From positions 4,878,501 through 4,942,500 of the forward strand of contig JAOTOL010001661.1 of the NCBI GenBank assembly GCA_034440575.1: 64,000 nt of DNA, given 5' to 3'. The DNA comes from Imbricaverruca yamaguchii. Its lineage: Eukaryota > Arthropoda > Thecostraca > Neoverrucidae. Each line of letters opens with the position of its first letter. Position 1 is the stretch's first letter. Below, in pieces: positions 45,469 through 56,955 of the stretch. The position numbers and the translations under genes are program-made. The notes beneath the pieces were generated by a model. The model saw only the letters and a program-made list of their open reading frames with translations, was not told the origin of the DNA and did not search any database.

Positions 45469-48211
45469 CTCCTGGATTGGACGCACCCAGCGATGCAGCT
45501 CCCAGGCGGGACGCACCAGGCGATGCAGCTCCCGGGCGAGACGCGTCCAGCGACGCACCTCCAAAGCGGGATGCACCAGGCGACCCAGCTCCCGGACGGG
45601 ACGCACAAGGTGATGCAGCTCCCAGGAGGGACGCACCAGGCGATGCAGCCCCGGGCGGGACGCACCCAGCGATGCAGCTCCCAGGCGGGACGCACCAGGC
45701 GATGCAGCTCCCGGGCGAGACGCACCAGGTGATGCAGCTCCCGTGCGAGACGCACCAGGTGATGCAGCTCCCGGACAGGAGTCACCCGTGGATTCAGATC
45801 CAGGCCAAAACGCACCCGGCGGCGCGGTTCCCGGGCAGGGTGCGGCCGGCACGTCTCATCGTGCGGTCGAAGTGTGTGCGTGCACGGCCAAGATAGGGAA
45901 GCTGGAGTCAACAGTCTCCCGCCTCTGTCAACTGATGGAAGGGCCTCGCATCCATGGTGATACCGTCATGCATGAAGTGAGTGATAAGGATGAGCTCGAG
46001 GCCCTCAAATTTGCAAGGGATCTCGAATCTTTTATCCATGCCTCATCCTATCACCTCAAGTGTGTTCCAGACCTCGGTGTCATCTACTGTGACGTCTGCA
46101 ACCCGGATTTCAGTCCTAACCAGCTTCCTGACATAAAATCCACCAACGTCGCTGGCGTCTACCGATATGACTTCTCTCTCGGGACGTCCTTTCCAAAGCC
46201 CATGCCACTTCCTCGGTCGTTCGTGCTGCTCAAAGCATCATTGAAATGCCACCTGACGTCCACCAAGCACAAGGAGTATATGCTAGCAGATGAAGATAAG
46301 AGCACCAGAAAGACGAAGGAGAACAAGGAGGCAGCAGATGTCAGCAAGCGAGTCCTGCGTGTGGCCTATCACGTGCTGGAGGAGTCACTGCCGCAGACTG
46401 AATCTGAAAAGCTAATCGTGTTGCTGAAGCTCAGTGGTGCTGATGTGGGCAACATCTGCCACTCATCTGTTCAAATGGCACGATTCCGCGATGCCTTCGC
46501 TGATGAAATTCTCAGCGCCGTGACCCGTCACGTTGAGTCTTCGCCATGTGTTGCGCTTGTGGCAGACAAGGTGACCCTGAATCACCGCACCATAGACATT
46601 ACCGCTGTCATAACCATCGTTCCCCAGGCGCCTGATGATGCAATGTTCCAGGCTTTAATCGTCGGCGCTCCTATCGTGAAGAACCACGACGGTGCTTCAC
46701 TGGCGGAGGAGTGGCTGGCGACAACTGCCTGTGTAGGCATCAAGCGCGTGGAGCAGCTGGCGGAATATGTACAGATGGTCAGTACCATCAGCAAGGTGTG
46801 CCAGTCCAGTTTCTGAGGAAGTTGGCCAACAGCGACAAAGACCTTGCAGTCCGCTCAAAGCCGCCCTGTGTGCCATGCTTTTGGGATGGTGCGCACCTAC
46901 TCAACTTAGCAGATGGGAATGCCAGGTCAGCCCCAACCTGCAGATGGGTAAACGACACCATCACCATGGTCTCTCGCATGACAAAACGTTTCACCCATGG
47001 TAAGGGATATGAGGAAGGGATAGCTGGTTGCTTGTGGGGAGAGCATGGGGTTGGCCACGCGCAAACCACTCCTCTGGTCAGACACACGGTTCGCCCCACA
47101 TGTTGCTAAAGTGTTCAAGGCGTTTATCACCAATCTGCCGGCTACTACTCGTGCCCTCGAAAACCGTCTGCAGAACTCCAAGGCGAAGGAAAATATCCTG
47201 GAGGAGATCGAGGAGGAGCTCAAGCTCCTGAGAGGGCGCGACTCCACCTTCAGGGTTCGTGTATCAGCACTGCTTGATGTCTATGCAGTAGTGGCACAGC
47301 TCAGCAGTGCACTGCAGGACGTCCAAAGGCTTCCATGGGAGCGCCAGGAGATTTTCAGTGAGAAGATGCAGCAGCTTCGTGCGATGGCGGCTGTGTTGCC
47401 ACGTGACAGCATCAGGGCAGGAAGTGCGCCGCTGGATACTGCAGGTATCCATGCCGCTTTAGAAGAGGGAAACCCGGAGGAGATTGCAATCTGCTGGCAA
47501 AACATGGCGGCATTTAGTGGAAATTTGACGGCAAAGCAGGTAGCCAAAATATCAGGTTTTCTGCAAATCTTGTGCCGGCATTGTGAGCGGCGCGAGGCTG
47601 GTGTCGATGCCAAGGGCGACAGTAAGGGCTGTTACAATGGCAAGCTCTTGCAGTCCATGGCAGACATCGAGTTGGTGGCCAACTTGGCAAGCCTCCAACG
47701 GTCTCCAACTTCTAGTATCGTTGGGGACATAGCATGTGCTATTGACCGCCTCAGAGGTCGCCGGCTCATCCCGGACGTTGTCCCACCAGCTGCCGTGAAG
47801 GAGGCGTATGTCACGATGAGTCGGAGCTGCGCAGACTCAAATCAGAAACTCCTCAAGCTCCTCTGGCAGCGTGCTCAAAGCAATGTCGCTCTCCAATCCT
47901 ACCTCAATGTAGTCATCAGGCTCTGGCTGATGAGCCCGCCCGAGAGCGTAGTAGAGAGCATGGGCAGCTCAGTCAAGGCCGTCTTTGGCATTCATCGGCA
48001 GCTAGACCACCAAAACGCAGCCAAAGAGCTGATCATCCGATGGAATGGTCCCGACATGTGCCACTCCGATTGGCTGATCCGAAAGGTGCAAGCCAAGCAC
48101 CGATTTAACTTCAGTAGGCGCACTTTGAGCCTCAAGTCAACACTTGAGGGAAAAGTTATCGCCAGGCACAAGGAAACAAAAAATCCTCAGGACTATCTGT
48201 ACTGTAATTAA
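45469..48211 (+). pseudogene. Transposase-like copy B, exon 2 (main body)
   Basis: The acceptor GTTAATTTTGGCGTAG precedes CTCCTGGA (45469). Phase 1 entry joins exon 1. The order is Pro/Ala-rich repeat; helix AKIGKLESTVSRLCQLME; LKCVPDLGVIYCDVC; SSPCVALVADKVTLNHR; ICTDGQYHQQGVPVQFL; CVPCFWDGAHLLNLADGN; FTHGKGYEE; LLWSDTRFAPHVAKVFKA; VQRLPWERQEI; and the C-terminal SPPESVVESMGS, ELIIRWNGPD, ending at the stop at 48211. Breaks: one base in the repeat (about 45650), a frameshift near 46765 and another near 47035. Otherwise about 850 codons are open, implying recent inactivation or sequencing errors. It is a counterpart of all of copy A exons 2-5 but has no internal introns. It lies antisense in the NR-2 intron between exons 5 and 6. 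Confidence 0.78.
45475..45800. repeat. 30-bp coding-type minisatellite in copy B
   Basis: About ten units of GATGCAGCTCCCGGGCGAGA plus CGCACCAGGT, equal to a 10-residue repeat DAAPGRDAPG when read in frame. A one-base loss near 45650 shifts the frame (GGTHPAMQLP thereafter). The original frame resumes as an open alternative from 45743. Confidence 0.9.
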
Positions 48212-49160
48212 AAATCGCGCTTCATGCTACTGCCTGACGAGCCTGCTGTGTTACCAAACATGTGTTACCAAGCGGGTCTGGCATGTACTACCTAGCGGAT
48301 CTGCTGCCTGACGTGTAGCCTGGCGGATCTGCTGCCTGACATGTTTGTTGTGTGGTGAGTCAGATGCCCGGTGAATCTGCTGTGCACTTTTTTGTCGAAT
48401 ATATTTGTGTCTCATGCAGCGACGAGATAAAATGTTGGCCTGCGAGGCAAATGGTGGGTTCCACACGGCGCTCGTTGCGGTCGGTCAAGTTTGGCTGGTG
48501 ACCAAACAAAAAGGTTCTAGTTATGATACTTCTTCGCCACTGTTGAGCCGTCGAAAACGTGTCCTCGTCCATAAAAACGCACATTTTTCTCCGGCGACCA
48601 GATTGGTCTACATAGGTCCGACGGTGACCACCATTTGCTTTTTTTTACCTCTGCGTGTCGGAAAACACGTCACCCACCTCCGCCTGCGAGTCAGACTGTC
48701 ACCCCCCCCCCCGACCTGCGAGCCACGAAGTCGCCCTCATCCACCTACGAGCCACTCTGTCACTCACTGGCTGATCTGTGGGGGGGGGGGCATGCTCCCT
48801 GAAAAGATCGATTTCCACTGAACTTATGCACGAAAATGGCATTTTCTCGAAATCTGAACAGAAGAGAAGAAGAAAGACATACTTCAGTATATAAAATATT
48901 GTCGTAAACTGACCCATGGAATGAAATCTGAAGTTGTTCCACATCAGAAAAGAAAATGTGAAATTGTCCCCCCACCATCGCCATCAAACTGATCGACACC
49001 GGCCTTCTGGCTCTGGCCAGGTACGTCATCCACCTCCGCGCCCCAATCGCCAGTGTTTCACCTCGGCTGCCCTGTGTCGGCGCCATGTGAACAACGCAGA
49101 GCAGCGCAGAGCAGCGCAGAGCAGCGCAGAGCTCCACGGAGCGGCGCGGAGCCATGCTCA
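48212..49160. other. Intronic DNA between copy B and NR-2 exon 5
   Basis: Holds a tandem repeat of GCCTGRCGGATCTGCTG words (48270-48345), a CCCACCTSCG run with poly-C/poly-G stretches (48670-48790) and GCAGAGCAGCGCAGA repeats at 49096-49145. No gene was recognised. Confidence 0.5.
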
Positions 49161-49161
49161 C

Positions 49162-49293
49162 CTGGGGCCGTACTCGCTGCGGTGGCGGCTGCGCGAGGCG
49201 TCGAGGAAGTCGGGAGCCGCCGGGTACGGGTTGACGTCGATCTCCTTGAACTTGTCCACCACCTTGTTGAGATCGGACTCGGGGAACCGGATC
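49162..49293 (-). CDS. NR-2 exon 5 (end of ligand-binding domain)
   Basis: Acceptor CTGCCCGGCCAG before GATCCGG (49293, phase 2 entry). Donor GGCCCCAG|GTGAGC at 49162, phase 2 exit. The exon has 43 codons: IRFPESDLNKVVDKFKEIDV, NPYPAAPDFLDASRSRH and RSEYGP. It follows the DLRALTEAHT segment of exon 4, so it covers the place of helices 11-12. A canonical AF-2 (two hydrophobics, x, Glu, two hydrophobics) is not evident. KVVDKFKEI is the nearest helical candidate. The linker to the tail begins after NPYP. Confidence 0.82.
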
Positions 49294-49994
49294 CTGGCCG
49301 GGCAGGTGGCCGTCAGTGCGAACAGCGCCGCCGACAAGCCGCAGAGCAGGTGGAGCTCAGTGCAGTGGCCGTCGCGAGCGAGGCCAACGCTCGATGTGAC
49401 GGTCGGACGCGCTGCCCGCCGGACAGCCGGTCGGCGGCGCCGGCTCCACTCGTGACACAGCTACCCAGTGTCGGCAGCCACGGTGCGAAGGCGACAATTT
49501 ATCCACGGCAGGTCGCCAGCTGGGAGCAGCTTAAGCTGCAGTTTAAGCATCGAATTCACCGCTGCTGTCAGGATTTCTGGCAAAAAACATCGCCCATAAT
49601 GCTGTTTTGTGCCAAGCAAGGCTCTGACTTTGAAGCTTCTGGCTGACTCTGAAGGTACCGACACTAATAATTACAAGCTAGGGCGAGCGCGGTATTGTCA
49701 TACAATTGGTAAACTCGACAACACATGAAACGACACGACCGCCACGGTTTTCATCGCTCGATAACTCGCAATTTTGAAGAACCAGCAACTTGATCCCTAC
49801 AACACACTAATTTCATTAGAATTCGAAAACTGTTCTGCGTCGCCACATGTGCATTGGTCAATCAACGAACTATTGTAATTCACTTTGTATAGGACGTCGT
49901 GTGTCTTAGTTCTGATACTTGCATTCCGCGGCTATTACAATACTAGGTTCCGCCGAGCCATTTTTTTTCTCTAAAATACATGACAGTGTTTGAT
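49294..49994. other. NR-2 intron without recognisable feature
   Basis: Locally GC-rich next to the exon, then ordinary sequence. Nothing else was recognised. Confidence 0.45.
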
Positions 49995-52165
49995 ATGATG
50001 GATACAGATATTTTCATGAAACTGTCAGTGTTTCCTTATCTTTAGGGACGCAAGAAACGTACCAGAGGAATTTGCCTCTTTTTCGGTTTTTAACTACTCA
50101 TTAATTTCACATATTTGCCTATTAGAGTTCAAATCGAAGATTCTGGCTAGAGTAAACTTTTTTTTTGTATTACAGCAAGTTGACTTCAAACGTTTTTCCT
50201 GAAGGAAAAACGTTGAAGAAATAATTAAAGAAAATGTAAATGAAAGAAAAACGCACAATTTTGAAATTTCAAACAAATACAATTTTAACTTTGGGTGGCC
50301 ATTTTTATGGTCCTGATCGATTTCGCTGTACTTTTCTGATTCCAAATATTTTTGTCTGAAATACTCCCAAAAATTAACTCCCCAGAGCAAAAACCTAATG
50401 TAAGTCATGAAAATCTAGCCCCCCTAGTGACGTAACTATTGGGGATTTTTGTTTGTGGGGTAGTGTCGGGCCCTACTCATCCGCGCTTTCCGATGCCACC
50501 TTTTTCGTTTTCGTGCGACCCTTAGCTCGGATATTAGAGGGGATTCCTATCACTCCCCAGAGACGGGGGAGGATCTGACCGGAGATAGGGTTAACGCACA
50601 GCACAGTACAGCATTGCACATCCTATTTGACAGACAGCTTCTCTTGTCTGCCAATTGATCGTTTATGCTTACTTTTATTAATTCGCACTCGTCTTTAAAA
50701 AAAGAGAATTGGTACACTTGAGATTCCGCGGCATATGCGCATGCGAAAAAGGAACATTTACTATGCTTGACGCATTTAGGGGTTAAATGGGATGGAAAAT
50801 GTAATACAACCTCCATTATCCAATTGTATGCATCCACTCGAACAATTTCTTCGTAACTCAGTCAAAAAAACATTTAAAAAAAGATACCCTTGCGATTTAG
50901 GCCAATGGGTGGAGAGCTTTCTTCTGTCGCCATTTTTACAGTCTCCCCTATCGGCTCCTATTGGTTATATTTTGCCTGTCTCGTCCTGAATTCTAAATCA
51001 TATCAATTAACGGTCGCCGTGAGATACCTTGCACGTGCGTTCCGAAAAATAAACGTCTGAATTCCCAATTTAAACAGCTGCCGCACCGGTCGCTAACCTG
51101 ACTGGGTACATTGGCCCTGGTTGCATGCGATGCTACTGTTGGACAGATTTTGTTTCTAGCCATAAATACACTTCGCGCGTGGTATTTTACTCTTTGCTCC
51201 TTTCTGATAAAGAACGATGGGATAACATGGTAGTTGTTTTACTAGGCTGTTGTCCGTAGTGAGTGGACGACCCAACAAGATAAGGCTATGTTACACAAGA
51301 TTAATCCTTAATCCTTGCAAGCCCGTCTCTCCGATCAGATTCTCACACCTGTCTTGGGGGGAGGGGGTGATAGTAACCCCCTCTAAAATCCAAACTAAGC
51401 GTCGCACTAAAACGAAAGAGGTGTCAAGGGAAAGCGCCCGACGAGTAGAGACCGGATCCACCCCCAAAATGTTTCCCCAAAAATGACATCACTAGGGGGA
51501 TAGATTTGCACAATTTTCACGACTTACGTTATGTTTTTGGCTCTGGGGAGTTCATTTTGTGGGATATTTTGTGAGATTTTCATTTTGATTTTCATTTTGT
51601 GAGAGAAAACATATATGGAAGCAGAAAAGGACAGCGAAATCAACCACGCCCATACAATGGTTTGACCCGCAAAAAAATGAAAATTTTGATTTTTCAAGTT
51701 TTCTCTTATTTTCCTCTTCTAATTGGTAGAGCAGACCGAGAAGCGTTGATGGAAGTCATCTTGCTCCAATAAACATTCTTACTTTAGCCACAATCTTCCA
51801 TTTGAACTCTCGTAGACAGATATGCAAAAATGTATATGCGGTCAAAAACTGAAGAAAAAGAATGAGAAAAAAATGTATCTCGTACGTTTTGTTGCATCCC
51901 TAAAGACAAGCAAACGCTGAAACTTTCATTAAACTATCTGTATCCGTTAAAGCGTGACGATTGGTTGAACTATCTTTTGGATGTGACCTCACGTGACCTA
52001 AATTAAATCGTTGACCCTAGATGACCTGACTTCAAAAGTTTGACATAACATGCCAAGTTGACGTGGGAAAAGCTATGACGAATTTCGGCGCGCTATCACG
52101 CGCCGTTCGTTCCCTATCCGCGAAAAACCTGAGAGGGGGTGCTTGAAGACCCCCCGGTACGGCGC
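49995..52165. mobile_element. DNA transposon with long inverted repeats (family 2)
   Basis: The left arm 49995-50582 and right arm 51328-52165 are reverse complements of moderate identity. Blocks include GATACAGATA, CTTTAGGGAYGCAA, AGAGTTCAAATSGAAGATT, CCCTAGTGACGTAA/TTTTGTGACATCACTAGGG-type and GATCTGACCGGA at the inner end. The right arm is longer, so the left arm has lost about 170 bp of its outer end. The core of 745 bp has no domain-bearing ORF. Single arms of the same family are at 27436-28262 and 36478-37135. It lies in the NR-2 intron between exons 4 and 5. Confidence 0.82.
51985..52000 (-). promoter_or_regulatory. DR4 of nuclear-receptor half-sites in the TIR arm
   Basis: TGACCTCACGTGACCT on plus is AGGTCA-N4-AGGTCA on minus, a perfect direct repeat with 4-bp spacing. 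DR3/DR4 spacings are typical for RXR partners of the NR1 group. Binding is inference. Confidence 0.35.
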
Positions 52166-52540
52166 GGGTTAAGTTCATCATTTCGTCCCCACTCGCCATA
52201 GCAACCGACTACCGAACCGAGGCGTCATATTCAAGAAAAGAAAGGGAAAGAAATAAAGGGTGGGTGGGTGGGTCGATGGGTGGGGTTATCCCGTCCTTCA
52301 CCGAAGAATGGGTGGAGTTTTGGAAGTGGAAGTGCTCGAGCACGACATAAGAGTGACTACGCGTCGCCTAGTTTGTAGAAATTCGCCATTAAACAACGAT
52401 AAATTTCGGAAGACAGGAACTTTCCACTTGATTCGCCGAAGGTTGGGGAGGTACGTCCCCTTCGTCTCCCCCTCCTCCGACCCCTGCGTCGTAACCCCGC
52501 GCACAGACGTGCAAGTGCAGGGCGGTGCCGGCGGTTCCGC
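52166..52540. other. NR-2 intron, short flank
   Basis: A GGGTGGGTGGGTCGATGGGT run occurs at 52258-52285. Otherwise no feature is seen. Confidence 0.45.
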
Positions 52541-52544
52541 TCAC

Positions 52545-52678
52545 GTGTTGATAGTGTGCGCCTCAGTGAGGGCGCGCAGGTCTGCCAGACGGTGCAGCAT
52601 CTTCGGGTAGAGCAGGCGCGCGTTGTCCTCGCCGTAGTACCAGTTCATGTAGCGCCGGATGAGGCCCGTGTAGTGGTC
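52545..52678 (-). CDS. NR-2 exon 4 (LBD helices 9-10/11)
   Basis: Acceptor CGTGTGCACCCAG before GACCACTAC (52678, phase 0). Donor ATCAACAC|GTGAGC at 52545, phase 2 exit. The exon has 44 codons: DHYTGLIRRYMNWYYGEDNA, RLLYPKMLHRLADLRALTEA, HTIN. The segment LLYxKMxxxLADLRxLxEEH is a hallmark of VDR and close relatives and is the strongest evidence for the NR1I/NR1J assignment. In receptors this helix forms much of the RXR dimer interface. Confidence 0.9.
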
Positions 52679-52719
52679 CTGGGTGCACACGGTGGTCCGT
52701 GAACGGCGGTGCGGTCAGT

Positions 52720-52935
52720 CGCGATGGGTGGCGATTGGGTCGGAAGTGGTTCCTGGTCGGGTCCGAAATGGTTCGTGATTGAGGCGGGAATGGTTCGTGA
52801 TTGAGTCTGGAATGGTTCGCCATCGGGTCCGGAATGGTTCGTGATTGAGTTGGGAATGGTTCGTGATTGAGTCTGGTGGAATGGTTCGCGATCTGGTCCG
52901 GAATGGTTCGTGATTGAGGCGGGAATGGCTGGTGT
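52720..52935. repeat. 22-bp minisatellite beside NR-2 exon 4
   Basis: About nine units of GAATGGTTCGTGATTGAGTC plus TG, GG or CG. The array lies 40 bp upstream (on minus) of the exon-4 acceptor, inside the intron. Confidence 0.9.
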
Positions 52936-53418
52936 GTTGCACTGGCGTGTGTATGTTGAATGTACAGTGCGTGTGCACGTACAGCTGTAAGTGTCGCTGC
53001 CACTGCGGTCCGCAGACGCTGAGCGGAAGTTGTGGCAGTGGGTGTCTTCGCAGGGAAACGCCAGCGCCCGTCGTCCGAAAGCACGGCGTTCACGAGCCAT
53101 GCGAGGTTCGAAGCATATCGGCTCGATTCCCGTCACTGTAGGAAGCAGATGGTGGGAAAAAAATCCACTTAGTGCACTTGCGGGGGGGAGGCAGGCACTG
53201 ACTGCTGTGATGGAAATGATAATAAATAACGTACGCATAATGGAAACAAGTTGGATTGGCTGCTACGTCATGCATTCATACAAGCTAGGGATAGACATAC
53301 ATATTTAGGCTTAGGCTCACCCGCACATGATGTACACGTGTGTATCGAGCAGGATGCAATACAGTGACTGGAGACTGAGCCTGCACTGAGCGCGGATAGG
53401 CCGGGACCAACAGCTGAC

Positions 53419-53532
53419 CTGTATTTTGCTGACAGCCGTGGAGTCCTTGAGGCCTACTCTGTCCGACGAGTACAGCACCACCATCTGCAGCAGGATCAGC
53501 GTCTTCTCGTCTGGGTTCATGCCCCTGATGCC
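53419..53532 (-). CDS. NR-2 exon 3 (LBD helices 7-9)
   Basis: Acceptor CATTTCGACAG before GGCATCAGG (53532, phase 0). Donor AAAATACAG|GTCAGC at 53419, phase 0. The exon has 38 codons: GIRGMNPDEKTLILLQMVVL, YSSDRVGLKDSTAVSKIQ. The pattern L-x-LLQMVVLYSSDRxGLKD is the conserved helix 8-9 region of nuclear receptors (LFSPDRPGL-like). Confidence 0.9.
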
Positions 53533-53626
53533 CTGTCGAAATGATAGCGAGTTAGGAGCGGCGCCACTCCCCCTGCACGTGGTGATGCACTCAGACCGAA
53601 TGAGCGACACTTCACTCTACATGAGG

Positions 53627-53693
53627 TGATACACTCAGACCCAATCCCTGCAAGCAGACGAAAACGAACAGCGCGGCGTAGCCGGCGTAGCGA

Positions 53694-53757
<64 letters not shown>

Positions 53758-53817
53758 TCGCTACGCGGCTACGCCGCGTGTTCGTTTTCGTCTGCTTGCA
53801 GGGATTGGTCTGAGTGT

Positions 53818-53821
<4 letters not shown>
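53627..53821. repeat. Near-perfect palindrome with (TA)n core
   Basis: Left arm 53627-53695 (TGATACACTCAGACCCAATC through GCGTAGCGAGG) is the reverse complement of right arm 53754-53821, with only a few mismatches. The core is about 58 bp of pure TA. Located in the NR-2 intron between exons 2 and 3. It can form a long hairpin or cruciform. Confidence 0.95.

Positions 53822-53877
<56 letters not shown>
53822..53877. repeat. (TA)n microsatellite
   Basis: About 28 TA units directly abutting the right arm of the palindrome. The layout is the same as at 10695-11118. Confidence 0.97.
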
Positions 53878-53879
<2 letters not shown>

Positions 53880-56660
53880 AAGCCAAATGGACAGATAGGT
53901 AGAAATAGGGCGCTAATTTAGAGCTTGGAAATTTCGGCTAGCAACTGGATCGTGAGCATCTTCAGCTACCTGGATGGTGTCGACGTATCGACCACATGTA
54001 GTTTCAGAGGTGGATGGGGAGGAGCTCAGCCTCGCCCCCAACCGCCATCAAAGAGGGATCAAATAGGTGTTTTCCCCTCCCACTCAAGTACAAGGGTGTT
54101 ATCACAGAAGCATAAACTGAACTCGCTGGACACAACTGAAAAGAGCGATCGTTAGAGCTGAAACTGTTACGCGGAACAGCAGTTTTTATTTACACAGATG
54201 CATTTGATATGAAATCAATCTGGCACCACTGCAATCATTGTTTTTGGCGCAAATCTGAGCAAATGTTTCCAAAATTTGTGCAGCTGGATAACGGCAACGT
54301 TTCAGTGAGGTTCGTCAGCCAACTAACAGTGGACTGTCGTAGTCATGCCATTTCTCCTGGTTCGTCGAGTACTTGGATTTTTTACTGGAAAATATAACTT
54401 AATAATATCCTTATTTTCCCGAATACCAAAACACAGCGATCAAAACTTGGGGACACTTTCGTTTTGGAACGAGCTTTGCTCACTTGGGTTCAGATGAGCT
54501 TGGTGGCTTGCCAAAGTTGTTACCACCACAAAACGACCGACTGGTTTCGTCATCGATGCCGACGCACTCTAAACTCTGTTACAACCGTGCCAGTGAACTG
54601 GAATTCCCCGAATGGATGGTGGGATGATACCCCATACCAGCGCAGCTCAGCATGCGCTCCATCCACGTAACACCACCCAAGCACGGCTTAGAGATTCGAA
54701 GGAACCAGTTATTTCTACTTGGTGAACTGATGGCCGTCAAGTTAGCAGGTGCAATTTGTCATTGCGGTAGCTACAAGACCTGTGCACAACACCGGGCACG
54801 GCAATGTCACGCCGTCGCTCTGGCGGGCCCAAGACGTCTGTCCCTCAGGCGCTCGCATCCGTCCGGATCCCACCCGCAAGATAATGGTCTCGTCCACCAC
54901 ACACCACGGTGAGTGAGACGGAGCAACCTTTTCGGACAAACTCTTTTCTAATGTGATCGGCACCCGCTAGAATGTCATATTCTACCTCCCGCGCAAAATT
55001 AATTTGTCTCTGGGAAGGTGGCGGATGCACTGGCGGTCTGTGGTGGTGTTGGACCTTGTAGTCGGGTGGTGAGACGCTCCGACCGGCTGTTGGACGATAG
55101 CGACGTCGAAGTTTTAAGTCTGGATCCGCGTCTTTTCGAGGCCATTTATCATCTGTGCGCGCACACCACCAAGACTTAATATTATCAATCGCAGTCAAGC
55201 AGTGTCGTGCTGATAATGTCTCGCGAGAGATTCCGGGTTTTCGGCCGGGTAACGAGCAAAATGAAAAAGCGTGTCGTAACGGGAGGAATTATTTCCTCCT
55301 TTACACTGGTGCCTTTACACTGCTATCTTTACACCGATACCTTTGCACTGCTACCTTTACACTGACGCCTTTACACTGATACCTTTACACCAATACATTT
55401 ATATCGACACCTTTACACAGATACCTTTACATCGGTACCTTTTCACCAATACCCTTTGATCGACCCAGACCAAGTTCGTCGCACCAGCCAATTCGCTGAG
55501 CTGACATAATTTCAAAAGGTCCTCTACAAGGTCATTTTCACCAATCAACCAGATGAAGTTCGTGACGAGTTCCTCACCGAAAATGTATTAATTTTCGCCT
55601 GTCCTTCCTGCATCGAGTCCCCGAGGAAATATCTCATCACAGTATCTCAAAATGTTCGAGGGTACAGCTGGTAGGCGACTTCAGGTGTATATATCCCAAT
55701 AAAACTTCAACCTGCGAAGCCTACGTCATTTAGAATACCCTTCCAATTAGGCGAGGCGGTACCTCAAACTAACTGGCAGAGTATCTTGATCATCGCAGTC
55801 ATGCCGACTCAATGGTAATGAGCCTCCATCACACTTTCCATTTGCTGTTATTTGTCTTCTGTCACGACTGCATCTTAATCACATCCATAATAAAAATGTG
55901 ACGGTTATGTCCACTGCCAAAACAGAAACATGGTAGGGTACGACCACGGGTGTATACTCCTGAAAATTATTTTGGTGGAAAAATACATGAAGGCTATAGG
56001 CAGACCTATGTTGATTGGTGGAGGGGACACACTCCATAGGGTCCAATGGTAAAAGTTAAAACTTGACATGTTTTCGGGGACTAAGCCAACGCTGAGGAGA
56101 CACCCGGCACCTCAAAAGTACATAAACACCTCAGGATAGGCCGATAGAGACACAATCACACGCGGTCGTGTTATGCAAGTACGGACTTGAACAGAGGGAA
56201 GACCGGCCAGAAAACAAAACGCAGCTTGATGTTTTAAGATGAGTGTTCAGCTGTGACTAATACTCCAACGCACGGGAGGTGACCCTGGTCACGCCCAGGT
56301 AAAAAGCATCAATGTAAGATCACCAACAAAGGTGGTGTTGCCAGAAGAGAAAGTTGCTATCATAGAGTTGGCTATCCAATGCAATTTGTGACATAAAGTT
56401 GCTGCGATTGGAATACCCATCAATATGCCTTTAGATGGGTTATTTCCGACGAAATTCGTGTTCCAAGTCGATTCTGCTTGTAACTTGTCATGAGTTTGGC
56501 TGAGCTAAGTGCACAAGCTTATGTTAACAACGGGAAGACTGGCATTTCCACCACATCAGTCGATGTCGCGATCGCAACATCAGCTGCGCGCCCACACCTC
56601 ATCTGGTCATTGTTGGTGCGACTCCGGGCGGAGCTGCTAGCGGCCGCAGCACCGCCGCCT
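53878..56660. other. NR-2 intron (exons 2-3), mostly unremarkable
   Basis: About 2.8 kb without supported genes, apart from a 14-bp array at 55296-55455. No exon-like conserved frame was seen. Confidence 0.5.
55296..55455. repeat. 14-bp minisatellite
   Basis: Eleven units of CCTTTACACTGATA with substitutions. Confidence 0.88.
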
Positions 56661-56662
56661 AC

Positions 56663-56829
56663 CTGCACGAACATCTGGTGGTTGTGGTACAGCTCCTCGG
56701 TCACCAGCGTCTTGATGCCGTCAATGGCCACCGTCGGCGCCTCGGTCGCCTTCAGGTCCGTCTTCAGCGAGAACGTCTGGTCGTCCTTGAACACCATGGC
56801 GCCTCGTAGTATCACCATCGCGAGCACTC
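56663..56829 (-). CDS. NR-2 exon 2 in window (LBD helices 5-7)
   Basis: Acceptor CTGACCCCAG before GAGTGCTCG (56829, phase 1). Donor TTCGTGCAG|GTAGGC at 56663, phase 0. The exon has 55 codons, including GVLAMVILRGAMVFKDDQTF, IDGIKTLVTEELYHNHQMFV and Q. The (M/L)RxxMxFxxDxxxF beta-turn region and the ELYxxHQxF segment follow helix 5 in HR96-type receptors. It is homologous in order to the ligand-pocket part of NR1J proteins. Confidence 0.88.
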
Positions 56830-56955
56830 CTGGGGTCAGAGGTCGGGAGCATTCATGACGTACATAGTTGGTGGTTGCTGATTTTACGACACGTCGACCG
56901 TTGAGCCATGTAGCGTCGCCAAGCTCTCACGCCGACTGGTCGCGGGCGAAGAATA

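Noticed and set aside
45417..45911. 164-codon minus ORF
   Set aside because: Antisense shadow of the 30-bp repeat of copy B.
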